From: Deltaproteobacteria bacterium
GTDB taxonomy: Bacteria > SAR324 > NAC60-12
NCBI GenBank assembly: GCA_002730365.1
Contig: PBZZ01000091.1
Span: 1-15,493, forward strand
Length of the DNA: 15,493 bases
Direction: 5' to 3'
Made by a program: the position numbers and the translations under genes. Below, in pieces: positions 1-6,972 of the stretch (position 1 is its first letter; each line of letters opens with the position of its first letter). A model generated the notes under the pieces. That model had not been told where the DNA came from. It did not search any database and was given only the letters and a program-made list of their open reading frames with translations.

Positions 1-580
1 CCCTGGAGGCTCCGCTACGGTGGGAAAAGGAGTTTTCCAATCGTCGAATGAAACTCTCCCGTTCGAAAAGCAGATACACCAAATAAAGCAGTACAAGAAA
101 CAGGTTCGTGAGGAACTCGACAAAGTTTCCCAACCCTTGCCCTAAAATTTGGGCAATCGCTCCAGCATTAATGTGATCTGCCCACTGAATTTCTGTAAGT
201 TGTTCCTGGATCACTGAAGGAGGAATGCTGAGAGCATCTGCAACATCAAAGAGCATTCCTTGTATCCTCATCTGGTAACGAGGAAGGTTAGCTGTTAACG
301 CATTGACGCTGTTGTAGACCAACTGCCCAACAAGATACAGAATCAGAGCGGTGCTGAGTAAGACTAGGAGAACTCTAAGACCGGTCGGGAAACGGAAACG
401 GATCAGAAGTTTCTGGAGAGGCTCTGCAAGATAAGCTAGAAAGAGTGCTACAAAAAAAGGGATCAGAATTCCAGAAAGAGTTTGCAGGATAAATCCACAA
501 GCAATCACGAAAAGCCCGCCCGCGAAAAAAGTCATTAAGCTAAGGGTGGTCCCGGCAGAAGGAGGCAGTTTGCTTTTCAT
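1..580 (-). CDS. AI-2E family transporter (PerM/TqsA-like permease), N-terminal part, cut by left window edge
   Basis: My reading of the minus strand from the ATG at 578-580 stays open for 193 codons to the window edge, so only the N-terminal half of a roughly 350-residue family is present. Two hydrophobic helices lie at about residues 13-31 and 36-52. The second carries the family-like stretch PFFVALFLAYLAEPL. A third hydrophobic stretch follows near residues 63-85, then a soluble, mostly helical segment, then another membrane segment near 150-172 ending in LFERESF. This is the layout of the AI-2E exporter (UPF0118/PerM) family of inner-membrane proteins, whose members have been linked to autoinducer-2 export, Na+/H+ antiport or unknown cargo. 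The substrate cannot be told. The start codon overlaps the stop of the upstream TerB-like gene in an ATGA (577-580), which indicates translational coupling and a shared transcript. Confidence 0.85.
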   Translation of the reverse strand, partial: MKSKLPPSAGTTLSLMTFFAGGLFVIACGFILQTLSGILIPFFVALFLAYLAEPLQKLLIRFRFPTGLRVLLVLLSTALILYLVGQLVYNSVNALTANLPRYQMRIQGMLFDVADALSIPPSVIQEQLTEIQWADHINAGAIAQILGQGLGNFVEFLTNLFLVLLYLVYLLFERESFIRRLENSFSHRSGASR

Positions 581-1044
581 GTAATATATTCAGGGTGCAA
601 TTCCAATCCAGAGTCAATTATTTTGTGCATTTTATTTCGCCAGATGATGCCTTCAGAAGCCCAGCGAATCAATACCTTGGCAAATTCGCGACCAAAGCCA
701 AGAATCCTGCCGACGTTCATTAAGAAATCAATCTCACGTGTACTGATCACATCATCAGCGGTTGTGATCAAAGCTAACTCAATGAAAATTTTGACCTCCA
801 GTTCCCGTGTTGCCAGCGGAAACTTATCCAACTTGGGAAGCTTTTGGTCCTTGACCGCCTGCACGAGTGAGTCAACCTGGGTTTTTGAACTCAGAAAGGA
901 CAAAGCCTGTTCGAGATAACTCAGTTCGCTAGGATCAATATTCCCATCCGCAACAATGGCGTGGCAGACTGCTACGGCAAACCAAGTTTTCTGCTGTTCG
1001 TTCAGGATTTCTGGCTGTAGGCCAGTTAACATCTGTGCACTCAT
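577..1044 (-). CDS. TerB-like (tellurite-resistance-type) helical domain protein
   Basis: A 155-residue soluble protein without signal peptide or membrane segment. Residues about 20-45 read FAVAVCHAIVADGNIDPSEL, the helix-acidic loop-helix typical of TerB-like domains (an ADG-x-I-x-xxE pattern that can bind metal). A second similar unit, TTADDVISTREIDFL, lies near residues 94-108. TerB-like domains occur in tellurite-resistance operons but also alone, as small scaffold or metal-binding proteins beside membrane proteins. No other ter gene is visible here, so tellurite resistance should not be assumed. It starts 33 bases after the plsC stop, has no clear ribosome binding site, and overlaps the AI-2E permease gene by four bases. 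It may act with that membrane protein. The family call is good; the specific function is unknown. Confidence 0.7.
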   Translation of the reverse strand: MSAQMLTGLQPEILNEQQKTWFAVAVCHAIVADGNIDPSELSYLEQALSFLSSKTQVDSLVQAVKDQKLPKLDKFPLATRELEVKIFIELALITTADDVISTREIDFLMNVGRILGFGREFAKVLIRWASEGIIWRNKMHKIIDSGLELHPEYIT

Positions 1045-1077
1045 GTGATTTTGCAGGCTAAAGGTGTTTATGCACTT

Positions 1078-1872
1078 TCAGGCAATTTCGCCAGAAAGTT
1101 TTTTGAGATCTTCAGTTATGCGTAGTGGTAGTTCTCTTTTTTCTGAACGGCTGAGCAATGCAGTATCTATCGGAGTTCCAACGTGAACAGAGAGGTGTTT
1201 GCCAGAGTTAATTTTGAAGCCACTTGGGGGCATGACCGTTTCAGTACCGCGTAATCCTATGGGGATGATGACAGCATCAGTTTGCCGGGCAAGCAGGAAT
1301 CCACCTTTACGAAGGGGTTGCATTCTTCCATCTGGACTCCTTGTCCCCTCTGGTGCGAGCCAAATCAAAACCCCGTTTTCCATCAATTCCTTGGCTCTGG
1401 CTAATGACTTCATTGAGTTTTTCGGATCGTTCCGATCAATTGGAACAAACTCAGCAGCGATCATACCTTGTCCCCAAATGGGAACCTTAAACAACTCTTG
1501 TTTACCAATCATTCTGACAGTTCCTGGAATTGCTGCCAAGACTAGGGGAATGTCAAAATAACTTCTATGATTACTCATCAGGACGTAACGTCTACCGGGT
1601 TCGATAGACCATGGTTTTTCATTGTGAACAACGTAGTTTACGTGAGCATATTTAAGCAAGCGTTGCGCCCATAGTTTGACTCGGGGGCTGATCACCTCCC
1701 TTCCGGCTTTTCTCAATGAAACATCTACCATAGTCAGGAAAGATAACCAGAGGGTACACCAGATTGACCTGAGCAGAATGACTGTTGACGCTAATGAATT
1801 AGTCTCTTCATTATTCAAAGATTCGGAGGGTCTTTTGATGTGCTCTGCTGAGGGGATTTTTTTATCGTTCAT
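1078..1872 (-). CDS. plsC: 1-acyl-sn-glycerol-3-phosphate acyltransferase (PlsC family)
   Basis: This 264-residue protein should transfer a fatty acyl group to the sn-2 position of lysophosphatidic acid to make phosphatidic acid, a step of membrane phospholipid synthesis at the inner face of the cytoplasmic membrane. The catalytic NHX4D box is present as NHRSYFD at residues 101-107, and the substrate-binding EGTRS box at 175-179 within APEGTRSPDG. FVPIDR near residues 142-147 matches the intervening conserved block. A hydrophobic stretch at about 31-50 may anchor the protein. Length is normal for PlsC. Some members acylate other lyso-lipids, so exact substrate is uncertain. It is the first gene of a minus-strand cluster with the TerB-like and AI-2E genes and is divergent from the PIN-PhoH gene. 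Confidence 0.92.
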   Translation of the reverse strand: MNDKKIPSAEHIKRPSESLNNEETNSLASTVILLRSIWCTLWLSFLTMVDVSLRKAGREVISPRVKLWAQRLLKYAHVNYVVHNEKPWSIEPGRRYVLMSNHRSYFDIPLVLAAIPGTVRMIGKQELFKVPIWGQGMIAAEFVPIDRNDPKNSMKSLARAKELMENGVLIWLAPEGTRSPDGRMQPLRKGGFLLARQTDAVIIPIGLRGTETVMPPSGFKINSGKHLSVHVGTPIDTALLSRSEKRELPLRITEDLKKLSGEIA

Positions 1873-2029
1873 CTTATTAAGAAGTCCCTAGTTTCAGTGC
1901 TCAAACTATCTAGGCTGAAGACAAGGTTGATTAAGCAACGTTGACTCTGCAACAAAGCTAATTCACTGTAGTGGTCTTTGATTAAAGTACAAGTTCGCCC
2001 ATCCCGTCCTTACATCAATCAATTGCAGT
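1873..2029. other. Divergent intergenic region, plsC / PIN-PhoH
   Basis: These 157 bases separate two divergent genes and must hold promoters for both directions. A TTGACT hexamer at 1941-1946 (plus strand) is a fair -35 element, but the sequence 17-18 bases downstream (CACTGT/ACTGTA) is a poor -10. I found no convincing promoter pair and no strong Shine-Dalgarno for either start. There is no sign of a small gene or RNA. Confidence 0.4.
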
Positions 2030-3331
2030 ATGGAACAACTTAGCCCACGTTATGTTCTGGATACAAATGTCTTACTATATGATCCTGACTCAATTCACGC
2101 CTTCCCAAACTCCCAAATCATTATCCCCTTACATGTGATTGAGGAAATTGATCGTTTCAAGAGCGTGATGAGTGCGACAGGTAGTAATGCTCGAAACATT
2201 TCTCAGGTTTTGGATCAATGCCGAAAACTGGGAAATCTGTCAAAAGGAATTTATCTCTCGAATGATAGTGAATTGGTGATTTCCATGAGCACTCCGGATG
2301 ATATTGATTTTCCAGAAGAACTAGATCTTGATAGAGCGAGTAACAGAACCCTGCTAGTAGCTTGGGAACTCCTACACCAGCAACAGGAAGTAATTCTGGT
2401 TACTCTGGACACAAATGTACGGGTCAAGGCGAATGCACTTGGAATCCCGACGATCAATTATGACGGCCGCCACCAGGATGAGCCCTACCAAGGCCTCACA
2501 CGAATAGAACTTTCGGAGGCAGAGTTGGGTCAATTTCGCGATCGTAACATTCTCTCTGGAGACCAAGAGTTTCTACCTAATGAGGGAATTTTATTGCTGA
2601 ACAAAGACGGGCAGGATGATGCAGAGATGGCGATTTTTGACAGCAAGATTGGCTATCTTCGTCCTTTTCATCATGATGAAGGTGTTTGGGGAATCTTACC
2701 AAGAAATCCAGAACAACACCTCGCTCTGGAATTACTTTTGGATCCAGAAATTCCCATTGTTACCTTGAATGGAAAGGCAGGAACAGGGAAGACTCTGCTA
2801 GCGTTGGCCGTTGGTTTACACATGATGTTGATGGAAAATCGCTACACAAGAATGATTGTCTCCCGTCCAATCTTCCCAATGGGTCGTGATATTGGCTATT
2901 TGCCGGGGGACCTAAATGAGAAATTAGATCCTTGGATGCAGCCTATTTTCGATAATCTGGAGTTGTTAGTAAGTAACTCAGGTCGGAAGGGGACAAAAGG
3001 CTATCAGGAACTCATCGACCAGGGCTTTATCACAGTTGAGCCACTCACTTACATCAGAGGTCGAAGTATTCCAAGACAGTACATGATTGTTGACGAGGCA
3101 CAAAACCTTACTCCGCACGAAATGAAAACGATCGTAACCAGAGCCGGGGAAGACACAAAAATTGTCTTAACTGGTGATCCACACCAAATTGACAACCCAT
3201 ATGTGAACGAGGGGTCGAACGGTTTAAATACGCTTGTTGAACGCTTTAAGAAGTATTCTCTGGCAGGGCACGTAACGTTGGTTCATGGAGAGCGATCACC
3301 GCTAGCAGATCTAGCAGCAAATGTGCTCTAA
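2030..3331 (+). CDS. phoH2: PhoH family ATPase with N-terminal PIN RNase domain (PhoH2/YlaK type)
   Basis: A 433-residue cytoplasmic protein with two domains. Residues 1 to about 140 form a PIN nuclease domain: YVLDTNVLLYDP near 8-19 supplies the first acidic residue, EEIDRFK (38-44) the second, and LVTLDTNVRVKA near 122-133 the C-terminal acidic cluster. Residues about 230-433 are a PhoH ATPase: Walker A GKAGTGKT at 248-255, Walker B MIVDEAQN around 352-359, and the LTGDPHQID motif downstream. PIN-PhoH fusions are known as ATP-driven RNA helicase/RNase proteins, and they often occur as toxin-like or RNA-quality-control factors. Length is normal for the fused class. The start has no clear ribosome binding site, but the reading begins just before the conserved PIN strand. 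It converges on the nitronate monooxygenase gene with 51 bases between. Confidence 0.93.
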   Translation: MEQLSPRYVLDTNVLLYDPDSIHAFPNSQIIIPLHVIEEIDRFKSVMSATGSNARNISQVLDQCRKLGNLSKGIYLSNDSELVISMSTPDDIDFPEELDLDRASNRTLLVAWELLHQQQEVILVTLDTNVRVKANALGIPTINYDGRHQDEPYQGLTRIELSEAELGQFRDRNILSGDQEFLPNEGILLLNKDGQDDAEMAIFDSKIGYLRPFHHDEGVWGILPRNPEQHLALELLLDPEIPIVTLNGKAGTGKTLLALAVGLHMMLMENRYTRMIVSRPIFPMGRDIGYLPGDLNEKLDPWMQPIFDNLELLVSNSGRKGTKGYQELIDQGFITVEPLTYIRGRSIPRQYMIVDEAQNLTPHEMKTIVTRAGEDTKIVLTGDPHQIDNPYVNEGSNGLNTLVERFKKYSLAGHVTLVHGERSPLADLAANVL

Positions 3332-3382
3332 GTTGTGTTCGGTCAGGAGGACCGTGCCCAAATAGACACAGTTTCTCTTCAG

Positions 3383-4684
3383 TTAGGCAGCGGCTTCCTC
3401 AGCCAAAGTTATAGTTTGAGATGGCAGAGTGATATTTTCGGGGAGCTTAACCTGATGATCTCGGCTGAATTGATAATCTTTAAATATGTGTTCTGCTGTA
3501 AGCATCTGGTAACTACCGTCTTCTAGTTGATGAGTAGTATCTTTCAGACGATAGACGTAATGCCCACAGGTCCATATCTTAAAGTTTCTCATGTGGGTAC
3601 ACAAGCAGGTCTTGTCTTCCACTACCAGTTTTCCACCCTCTTTTTGGGTTCGCTCTAATTCTCGGTTATAGGCATCCACATAGGCACAATGCCCATCATT
3701 ATCAAGAATATAGCCGAAAGCCTCGCAGTTTGGGCGGATTCCCTGACCTATCCCGGGTGAATTAGTCAACATTCTCATTGGATAGCCAGTCGGAGAAACT
3801 TGGTTAACCTCTACATCTTTTTCGATGGCTTCGAAATATTTTTGCTTTGCCTTATCGGGGAGACCACACTCTTCGGCAACAGTGAATCTGGTTGCAACTT
3901 GGACACCAGCAGCCCCCAGTTCCATATATTCTACTGCATCTGAACCGGTAAAAATTCCACCAGCAGGGATGACAGGAATATCAAGGTCGTTGTCTTTCAA
4001 AAATCTAACCACTTCAATAAAGATAGTTTTGAGATCGTACTCAGCCCAATCCATTCCAAATCCTAGGTGACCACCGGCTAGGGGCCCTTCAACAACAATG
4101 TAGTCTGGCATCCGATCAAGCTTAGCTGCTCGCTTGAGAAATGGGCGGAGAGCACGAACAGATGAAACAATGATTCCCAAAAATGTATCCCGGAATCGAG
4201 GATGATCACTGACCAAAGCCAAGGTACCTAAATGGAGTCCGGCACTAAGCGTGATACCATCTACTCCAGCGTTCATTGCCCCAATCATTCTTGCTCGAAG
4301 TGTTGCACGAGGATTATTCATTGAGAGCTTTTCCATGCAATTGACGAAAATCATTCCATTGCCACGTTTGGCATTCATCGTATTATTAACATGCAGGAAA
4401 CCTGCTTCTTCTACCATTTTTAAATCAAACTGAACCTCAGATTTGTCAATGCTGGAAGAGTTCGCCTTGTACTTCTGATATTTTTGTTGCACGAAGTTGG
4501 TTTTATATCTTCGGTCTGTAACGGTAGGGACCATCGCATCAGAGATGTGGCCTATACCCCCAAGGCGAGCCACTTCAAGAGCTAATGATGCTGTTGAAAT
4601 GTCCACACCCATACCACCGGTCATAATCGGGACATACTCCTTTTGACGCAGTTTCCAGCGAAAATCGTCAACCATCTTCATCAT
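3383..4684 (-). CDS. Nitronate monooxygenase / 2-nitropropane dioxygenase family flavoprotein with Cys-rich C-terminus
   Basis: A 433-residue FMN-dependent TIM-barrel protein. Visible family marks are PIMTGGMGVDIS near residues 19-30, the glycine-rich active-site segment EGPLAGGHLGFG at 199-210 with His207 as the likely catalytic histidine, and the phosphate-binding PVIPAGGIFTGSDA (237-250) followed by ELGAAGVQVATRF (255-267). Known members oxidise alkyl nitronates. Relatives serve as enoyl-ACP reductases (FabK) or PfaD, so the substrate is not certain. The barrel is followed by about 110 residues rich in cysteine and histidine: Cys320, His332, Cys333, Cys360, Cys362, His364, Cys373 and His375. 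This tail looks metal- or cluster-binding and is longer than in a minimal nitronate monooxygenase. The start at 4684 is supported by a GGAG (plus-strand CTCC at 4693-4696) 8 bases upstream. Confidence 0.87.
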   Translation of the reverse strand: MMKMVDDFRWKLRQKEYVPIMTGGMGVDISTASLALEVARLGGIGHISDAMVPTVTDRRYKTNFVQQKYQKYKANSSSIDKSEVQFDLKMVEEAGFLHVNNTMNAKRGNGMIFVNCMEKLSMNNPRATLRARMIGAMNAGVDGITLSAGLHLGTLALVSDHPRFRDTFLGIIVSSVRALRPFLKRAAKLDRMPDYIVVEGPLAGGHLGFGMDWAEYDLKTIFIEVVRFLKDNDLDIPVIPAGGIFTGSDAVEYMELGAAGVQVATRFTVAEECGLPDKAKQKYFEAIEKDVEVNQVSPTGYPMRMLTNSPGIGQGIRPNCEAFGYILDNDGHCAYVDAYNRELERTQKEGGKLVVEDKTCLCTHMRNFKIWTCGHYVYRLKDTTHQLEDGSYQMLTAEHIFKDYQFSRDHQVKLPENITLPSQTITLAEEAAA

Positions 4685-4692
4685 TTGCTATA

Positions 4693-4696
4693 CTCC
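4693..4696 (-). promoter_or_regulatory. Shine-Dalgarno of the nitronate monooxygenase gene
   Basis: The minus strand reads GGAG with 8 bases to the ATG at 4682-4684. This favours the first of the clustered methionines (MMKM) as the start. Confidence 0.6.
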
Positions 4697-4800
4697 AGAG
4701 TAAAATTCTTCGGATTTAGTTGCAGCGCTTATCCCGGAGAATGGAGAATGGGTGGTGGGAATCAAAGCGAGGCGATCTCGTTAAACCGAGAAAATAGTTT

Positions 4801-4822
4801 TATTAAAGCGTTAACTTTAATA
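4801..4822. repeat. Inverted repeat in the divergent region, candidate operator
   Basis: TATTAAAG (4801-4808) and CTTTAATA (4815-4822) are perfect 8-base inverted arms around a 6-base centre, CGTTAA. The site lies immediately downstream of a predicted minus-strand -10 box, so it would cover the start of transcription of the nitronate monooxygenase gene. It also lies about 140 bases upstream of the HTH regulator gene. That is a good place for a repressor operator. The regulator that binds it is not known. Confidence 0.4.
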
Positions 4823-4827
4823 GTTTC

Positions 4828-4857
4828 ATTATCAAAAGATAAAATGAATTCTTTCAA
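4828..4857 (-). promoter_or_regulatory. Predicted sigma-70 type promoter for the nitronate monooxygenase gene
   Basis: On the minus strand, TTGAAA (plus 4852-4857) is separated by 18 bases from GATAAT (plus 4828-4833). Each hexamer matches consensus at five of six positions. The predicted start near 4821 gives an untranslated leader of about 135 bases. It is the best promoter match I found in the window. Confidence 0.5.
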
Positions 4858-4959
4858 GAAAAGAACCAACAAACATTTTATTCTAACGTTGTAGCCTGGC
4901 TAAGGAAAGCTCAAATTCAAAAGTCTCATTTTCTTGCACCGGAAGTATCAGGATATTGA

Positions 4960-5733
4960 ATGAACCAAACAGCAAGATTGCTTGAAACGCTCAAACATTA
5001 TCTAAAGATTCAAGGAATCACTTATCGCATCCTTGCGCAACGTCTCAAATTAAGTGAATCCAGTGTGAAAAGGTTGTTTTCAGACCAATCTCTAAGCTTG
5101 AAGCGCTTAGAAAAGATTTGTTCTGTACTCGGCCTCGATCTCTATGAATTGGTTAAACTAAGTCGTGAGCAAAAACCGCTTGTTGATTCTTTCAATGATG
5201 TGCAGCTAAAGGCTCTGTTCAGTCAGCCAAGCTTAGTAGTGTTGCTAGTTTTTTTCGTCAACGGTTGGACAACACAAGAACTTGTCAAAGAATTTGAGTT
5301 GGAAGAAGTTGAACTCAGAGTACAACTTGGTCAATTGGAACAACTGAAGCTGATTGAATGGCTGCCCCACGACCGCATTCGTTTGTGTTTTGAAAGAAGT
5401 GCTCTTTGGCAAAAGAATAGTCCGCTCTGGCAAATTTGGGGTCGTACAGACACGAGAGAATTTCTCAATGATGAATTTGATCAAAGCGACGAGCGCTGGC
5501 ACTTTGCTGCCGCTCAACTTTCAGTTGATTCCAGAAAGCTGATCTTGAGTGAACTGGATCGGCTTATGCAGACACTACGGGAATTACAGGATGTTGATGC
5601 TGCTTTGCCTGCAGATGAGCGAGAGCCTACGGGATTTTTGCTGGCGCACCGAGCTTGGATCCCATCTCTGTTGAATAGTTTGCAGTCACAAACCACAGAC
5701 TTAGCTGCTAAAAATAAAGTAAATCAAAAATAA
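4960..5733 (+). CDS. XRE/Cro-type helix-turn-helix transcriptional regulator with C-terminal winged-helix-like and helical domains
   Basis: A 257-residue DNA-binding protein. Residues about 5-65 form an XRE HTH: TYRILAQRLKLSESSVKRLF (21-40) is the helix-turn-helix pair, followed by LKRLEKICSVLGLDLYELVKL. The middle region, about 90-145, reads like a winged helix (WTTQELVKEFELEEVEL, then a short basic strand RIRLCF). The C-terminal part, about 165-250, is helical and includes LILSELDRLMQTLRELQ and a conserved-looking ADEREPTGFLLAHRAWIP. This looks like a widespread, uncharacterised proteobacterial regulator family; I cannot name its ligand. An AGGA (4950-4953) six bases before the ATG supports the start. 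It lies upstream of and co-oriented with the yeaH-spoVR-prkA cluster and divergent from the nitronate monooxygenase gene, so it could control either. Confidence 0.85.
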   Translation: MNQTARLLETLKHYLKIQGITYRILAQRLKLSESSVKRLFSDQSLSLKRLEKICSVLGLDLYELVKLSREQKPLVDSFNDVQLKALFSQPSLVVLLVFFVNGWTTQELVKEFELEEVELRVQLGQLEQLKLIEWLPHDRIRLCFERSALWQKNSPLWQIWGRTDTREFLNDEFDQSDERWHFAAAQLSVDSRKLILSELDRLMQTLRELQDVDAALPADEREPTGFLLAHRAWIPSLLNSLQSQTTDLAAKNKVNQK

Positions 5734-5760
5734 TAAAATATGATTTAGATCAGTATATTA

Positions 5761-5800
5761 AGCAAAATTTTACTACCTTCCAAGGCTGAAAAAATTTGCT
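5761..5800. repeat. AT-rich imperfect inverted repeat upstream of yeaH
   Basis: AGCAAAATTTT (5761-5771) is the inverse of AAAATTTGCT-type sequence ending at 5800, with one internal mismatch and a loop of about 18 bases. The outer AGCAAAAT (5761-5768) recurs exactly at 5830-5837, in the arm of the long palindrome that follows. It could be a second, weaker binding site for the same protein, or a weak terminator hairpin after the regulator gene. Confidence 0.3.
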
Positions 5801-5830
5801 CTCTTTGGGCAGATGTTCTAGCTCTATGCA

Positions 5831-5864
5831 GCAAAATATAGAGGCAATTGCCTCTATATTTTGC
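5831..5864. promoter_or_regulatory. Perfect 34-bp palindrome upstream of yeaH, operator or attenuator hairpin
   Basis: The left arm GCAAAATATAGAGGC is followed by AATT and then the exact reverse complement of the arm; all 34 bases are symmetric. As DNA it would offer a fully symmetric site to a dimeric regulator. As RNA it would form a 15-bp stem with a 4-base loop, with a GAGGC/GCCTC core flanked by A-rich and U-rich sides, somewhat like a bidirectional terminator but with a poor U-tract. It ends 27 bases before the preferred yeaH start at 5892. It is presumably the control point between the regulator gene and the yeaH-spoVR-prkA cluster. Confidence 0.6.
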
Positions 5865-5891
5865 GCACTTCAGTCTCCTCTTAGGTTTCAT

Positions 5892-6956
5892 ATGTATGTG
5901 ACAGACCAAATTAATTCCAGCGAATCGGAAGGGGCTTTCAACGAATTCGTTGAAGAACAATTGGAAAACCTTGTCGATGCTATTCTCACTGAAGGGGATC
6001 TTGAGAACTTTGGGGAACGAGAAAGTGATATTCTGGTAGAAATGGATGACATCGTTGCTCCCACCTTTGTCTATGGTGATGAAGGAGAAGGAGGCGGGGG
6101 TATTGGTGGATGGGGGCCAGGTAGCGGTGGAGGGAAAATTCGGTTCAATGTCCCTTTTCAATATTTGATGGAAAGAGTCTCTAGATCCCTGAAGCTACCG
6201 CGTCTTGCTAAGCAAGGGCATGGAAAAATCAAGGAGGTCTCTTACGAATTCAAAACATTTGCTCCTTCTGGAATTATTCTCGACAAGAAGCGAACGTTCA
6301 AACGAGCTCTTCGAACTAGCATTGGTATGGATGTTTATGCTCCCCACGAAGAGCGCTACGCATTTCAATTCATGCGACGGGATCGTCGTTTCAAAGTGCC
6401 AGAGCGAGTTGAGAACCCTCGATTCAAGGCAGTAGTCTTTTACATGGGGGATATTTCATATTCAACATATGGGGAACGTCTTCGTCTCGAAAAACGCTTG
6501 GTCAATTTCATCCAAAACTGGATTGACTACAACTACGGTGCAAAGAGCGTCGACCATCGATTCTTCGTCCACGATGCAGAAGCCTATGAGGTCCAGGCTG
6601 AACAATTTTACCAAGTCGGAAATTCGGGGGGCACACACGCAGCTCCGGTTTATCAATTGATAAACCGGATCGCCACGAATGAATACGACCCAGCATCAAC
6701 CAATTTTTACGGCTTCTATTTTGGTGACGGCGAATTGTTTGACGATGATGCCAAGGAAATAGTCAAAATTCTGGAAGAGCATCTACGCCCAATCTTTAAT
6801 CGAATCGGGGTCATAGAAGTCCAACCGGGACGCTTAAGTCTGCTGAATCGGCAGATTGCAACGCAATTTTATCGTGATTCCATCATTCGTCTTGGGGAAC
6901 TGAACGATAAACTTGAAACCATTGAAGTCATCAAAACGCTTTTCGCTGAACACTGA
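5892..6956 (+). CDS. yeaH: YeaH/YhbH family protein (DUF444) with von Willebrand A-like domain
   Basis: I prefer the ATG at 5892 (354 residues), which has a partial Shine-Dalgarno TTAGG six bases upstream. The frame is open back to a TTG at 5796, but the extra 32 codons include the 34-bp palindrome and do not look like family sequence. The N-terminal part is acidic. A glycine-rich linker (GEGGGGIGGWGPGSGGG, about 65-81) precedes a conserved block, VPFQYLMERVSRSLKLPRL. The C-terminal half is VWA-like: MIDAS residues are DISYS at 187-191, GGT at 246-248, and FGDGE at 277-281. E. coli YeaH is somewhat longer (about 430). YeaH/YhbH works with the PrkA (YeaG) kinase in stationary-phase, nitrogen-stress or sporulation programmes; its biochemical role is unclear. 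It is followed by spoVR after 16 bases. Confidence 0.9.
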   Translation: MYVTDQINSSESEGAFNEFVEEQLENLVDAILTEGDLENFGERESDILVEMDDIVAPTFVYGDEGEGGGGIGGWGPGSGGGKIRFNVPFQYLMERVSRSLKLPRLAKQGHGKIKEVSYEFKTFAPSGIILDKKRTFKRALRTSIGMDVYAPHEERYAFQFMRRDRRFKVPERVENPRFKAVVFYMGDISYSTYGERLRLEKRLVNFIQNWIDYNYGAKSVDHRFFVHDAEAYEVQAEQFYQVGNSGGTHAAPVYQLINRIATNEYDPASTNFYGFYFGDGELFDDDAKEIVKILEEHLRPIFNRIGVIEVQPGRLSLLNRQIATQFYRDSIIRLGELNDKLETIEVIKTLFAEH

Positions 6957-6961
6957 GAACT

Positions 6962-6968
6962 AGGGAAG
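6962..6968 (+). promoter_or_regulatory. Strong Shine-Dalgarno of spoVR
   Basis: AGGGAAG lies four bases before the ATG at 6973, one of the strongest ribosome binding sites in the window. It fixes the spoVR start. Confidence 0.65.
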
Positions 6969-6972
6969 TTCA

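Noticed and set aside
577..1044. Tellurite resistance operon
   Set aside because: Only a TerB-like domain is present; no TerC, TerD or other ter genes are in the window.
2030..3331. PIN domain as part of a toxin-antitoxin pair
   Set aside because: The PIN domain is fused to a PhoH ATPase and no small antitoxin gene lies upstream.
3340..3354. Hairpin CGGTC-AGGAG-GACCG between the convergent PIN-PhoH and nitronate monooxygenase genes
   Set aside because: The stem is only five base pairs and no T-run follows on either strand, so it is not a convincing terminator.
5784..5800. Possible sigma-54 promoter (AGGCTG ... TTTGCT) upstream of yeaH
   Set aside because: The GG and GC elements are separated by 12 bases; sigma-54 promoters need 10. 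Tempting because E. coli yeaGH is nitrogen-controlled, but spacing is wrong.
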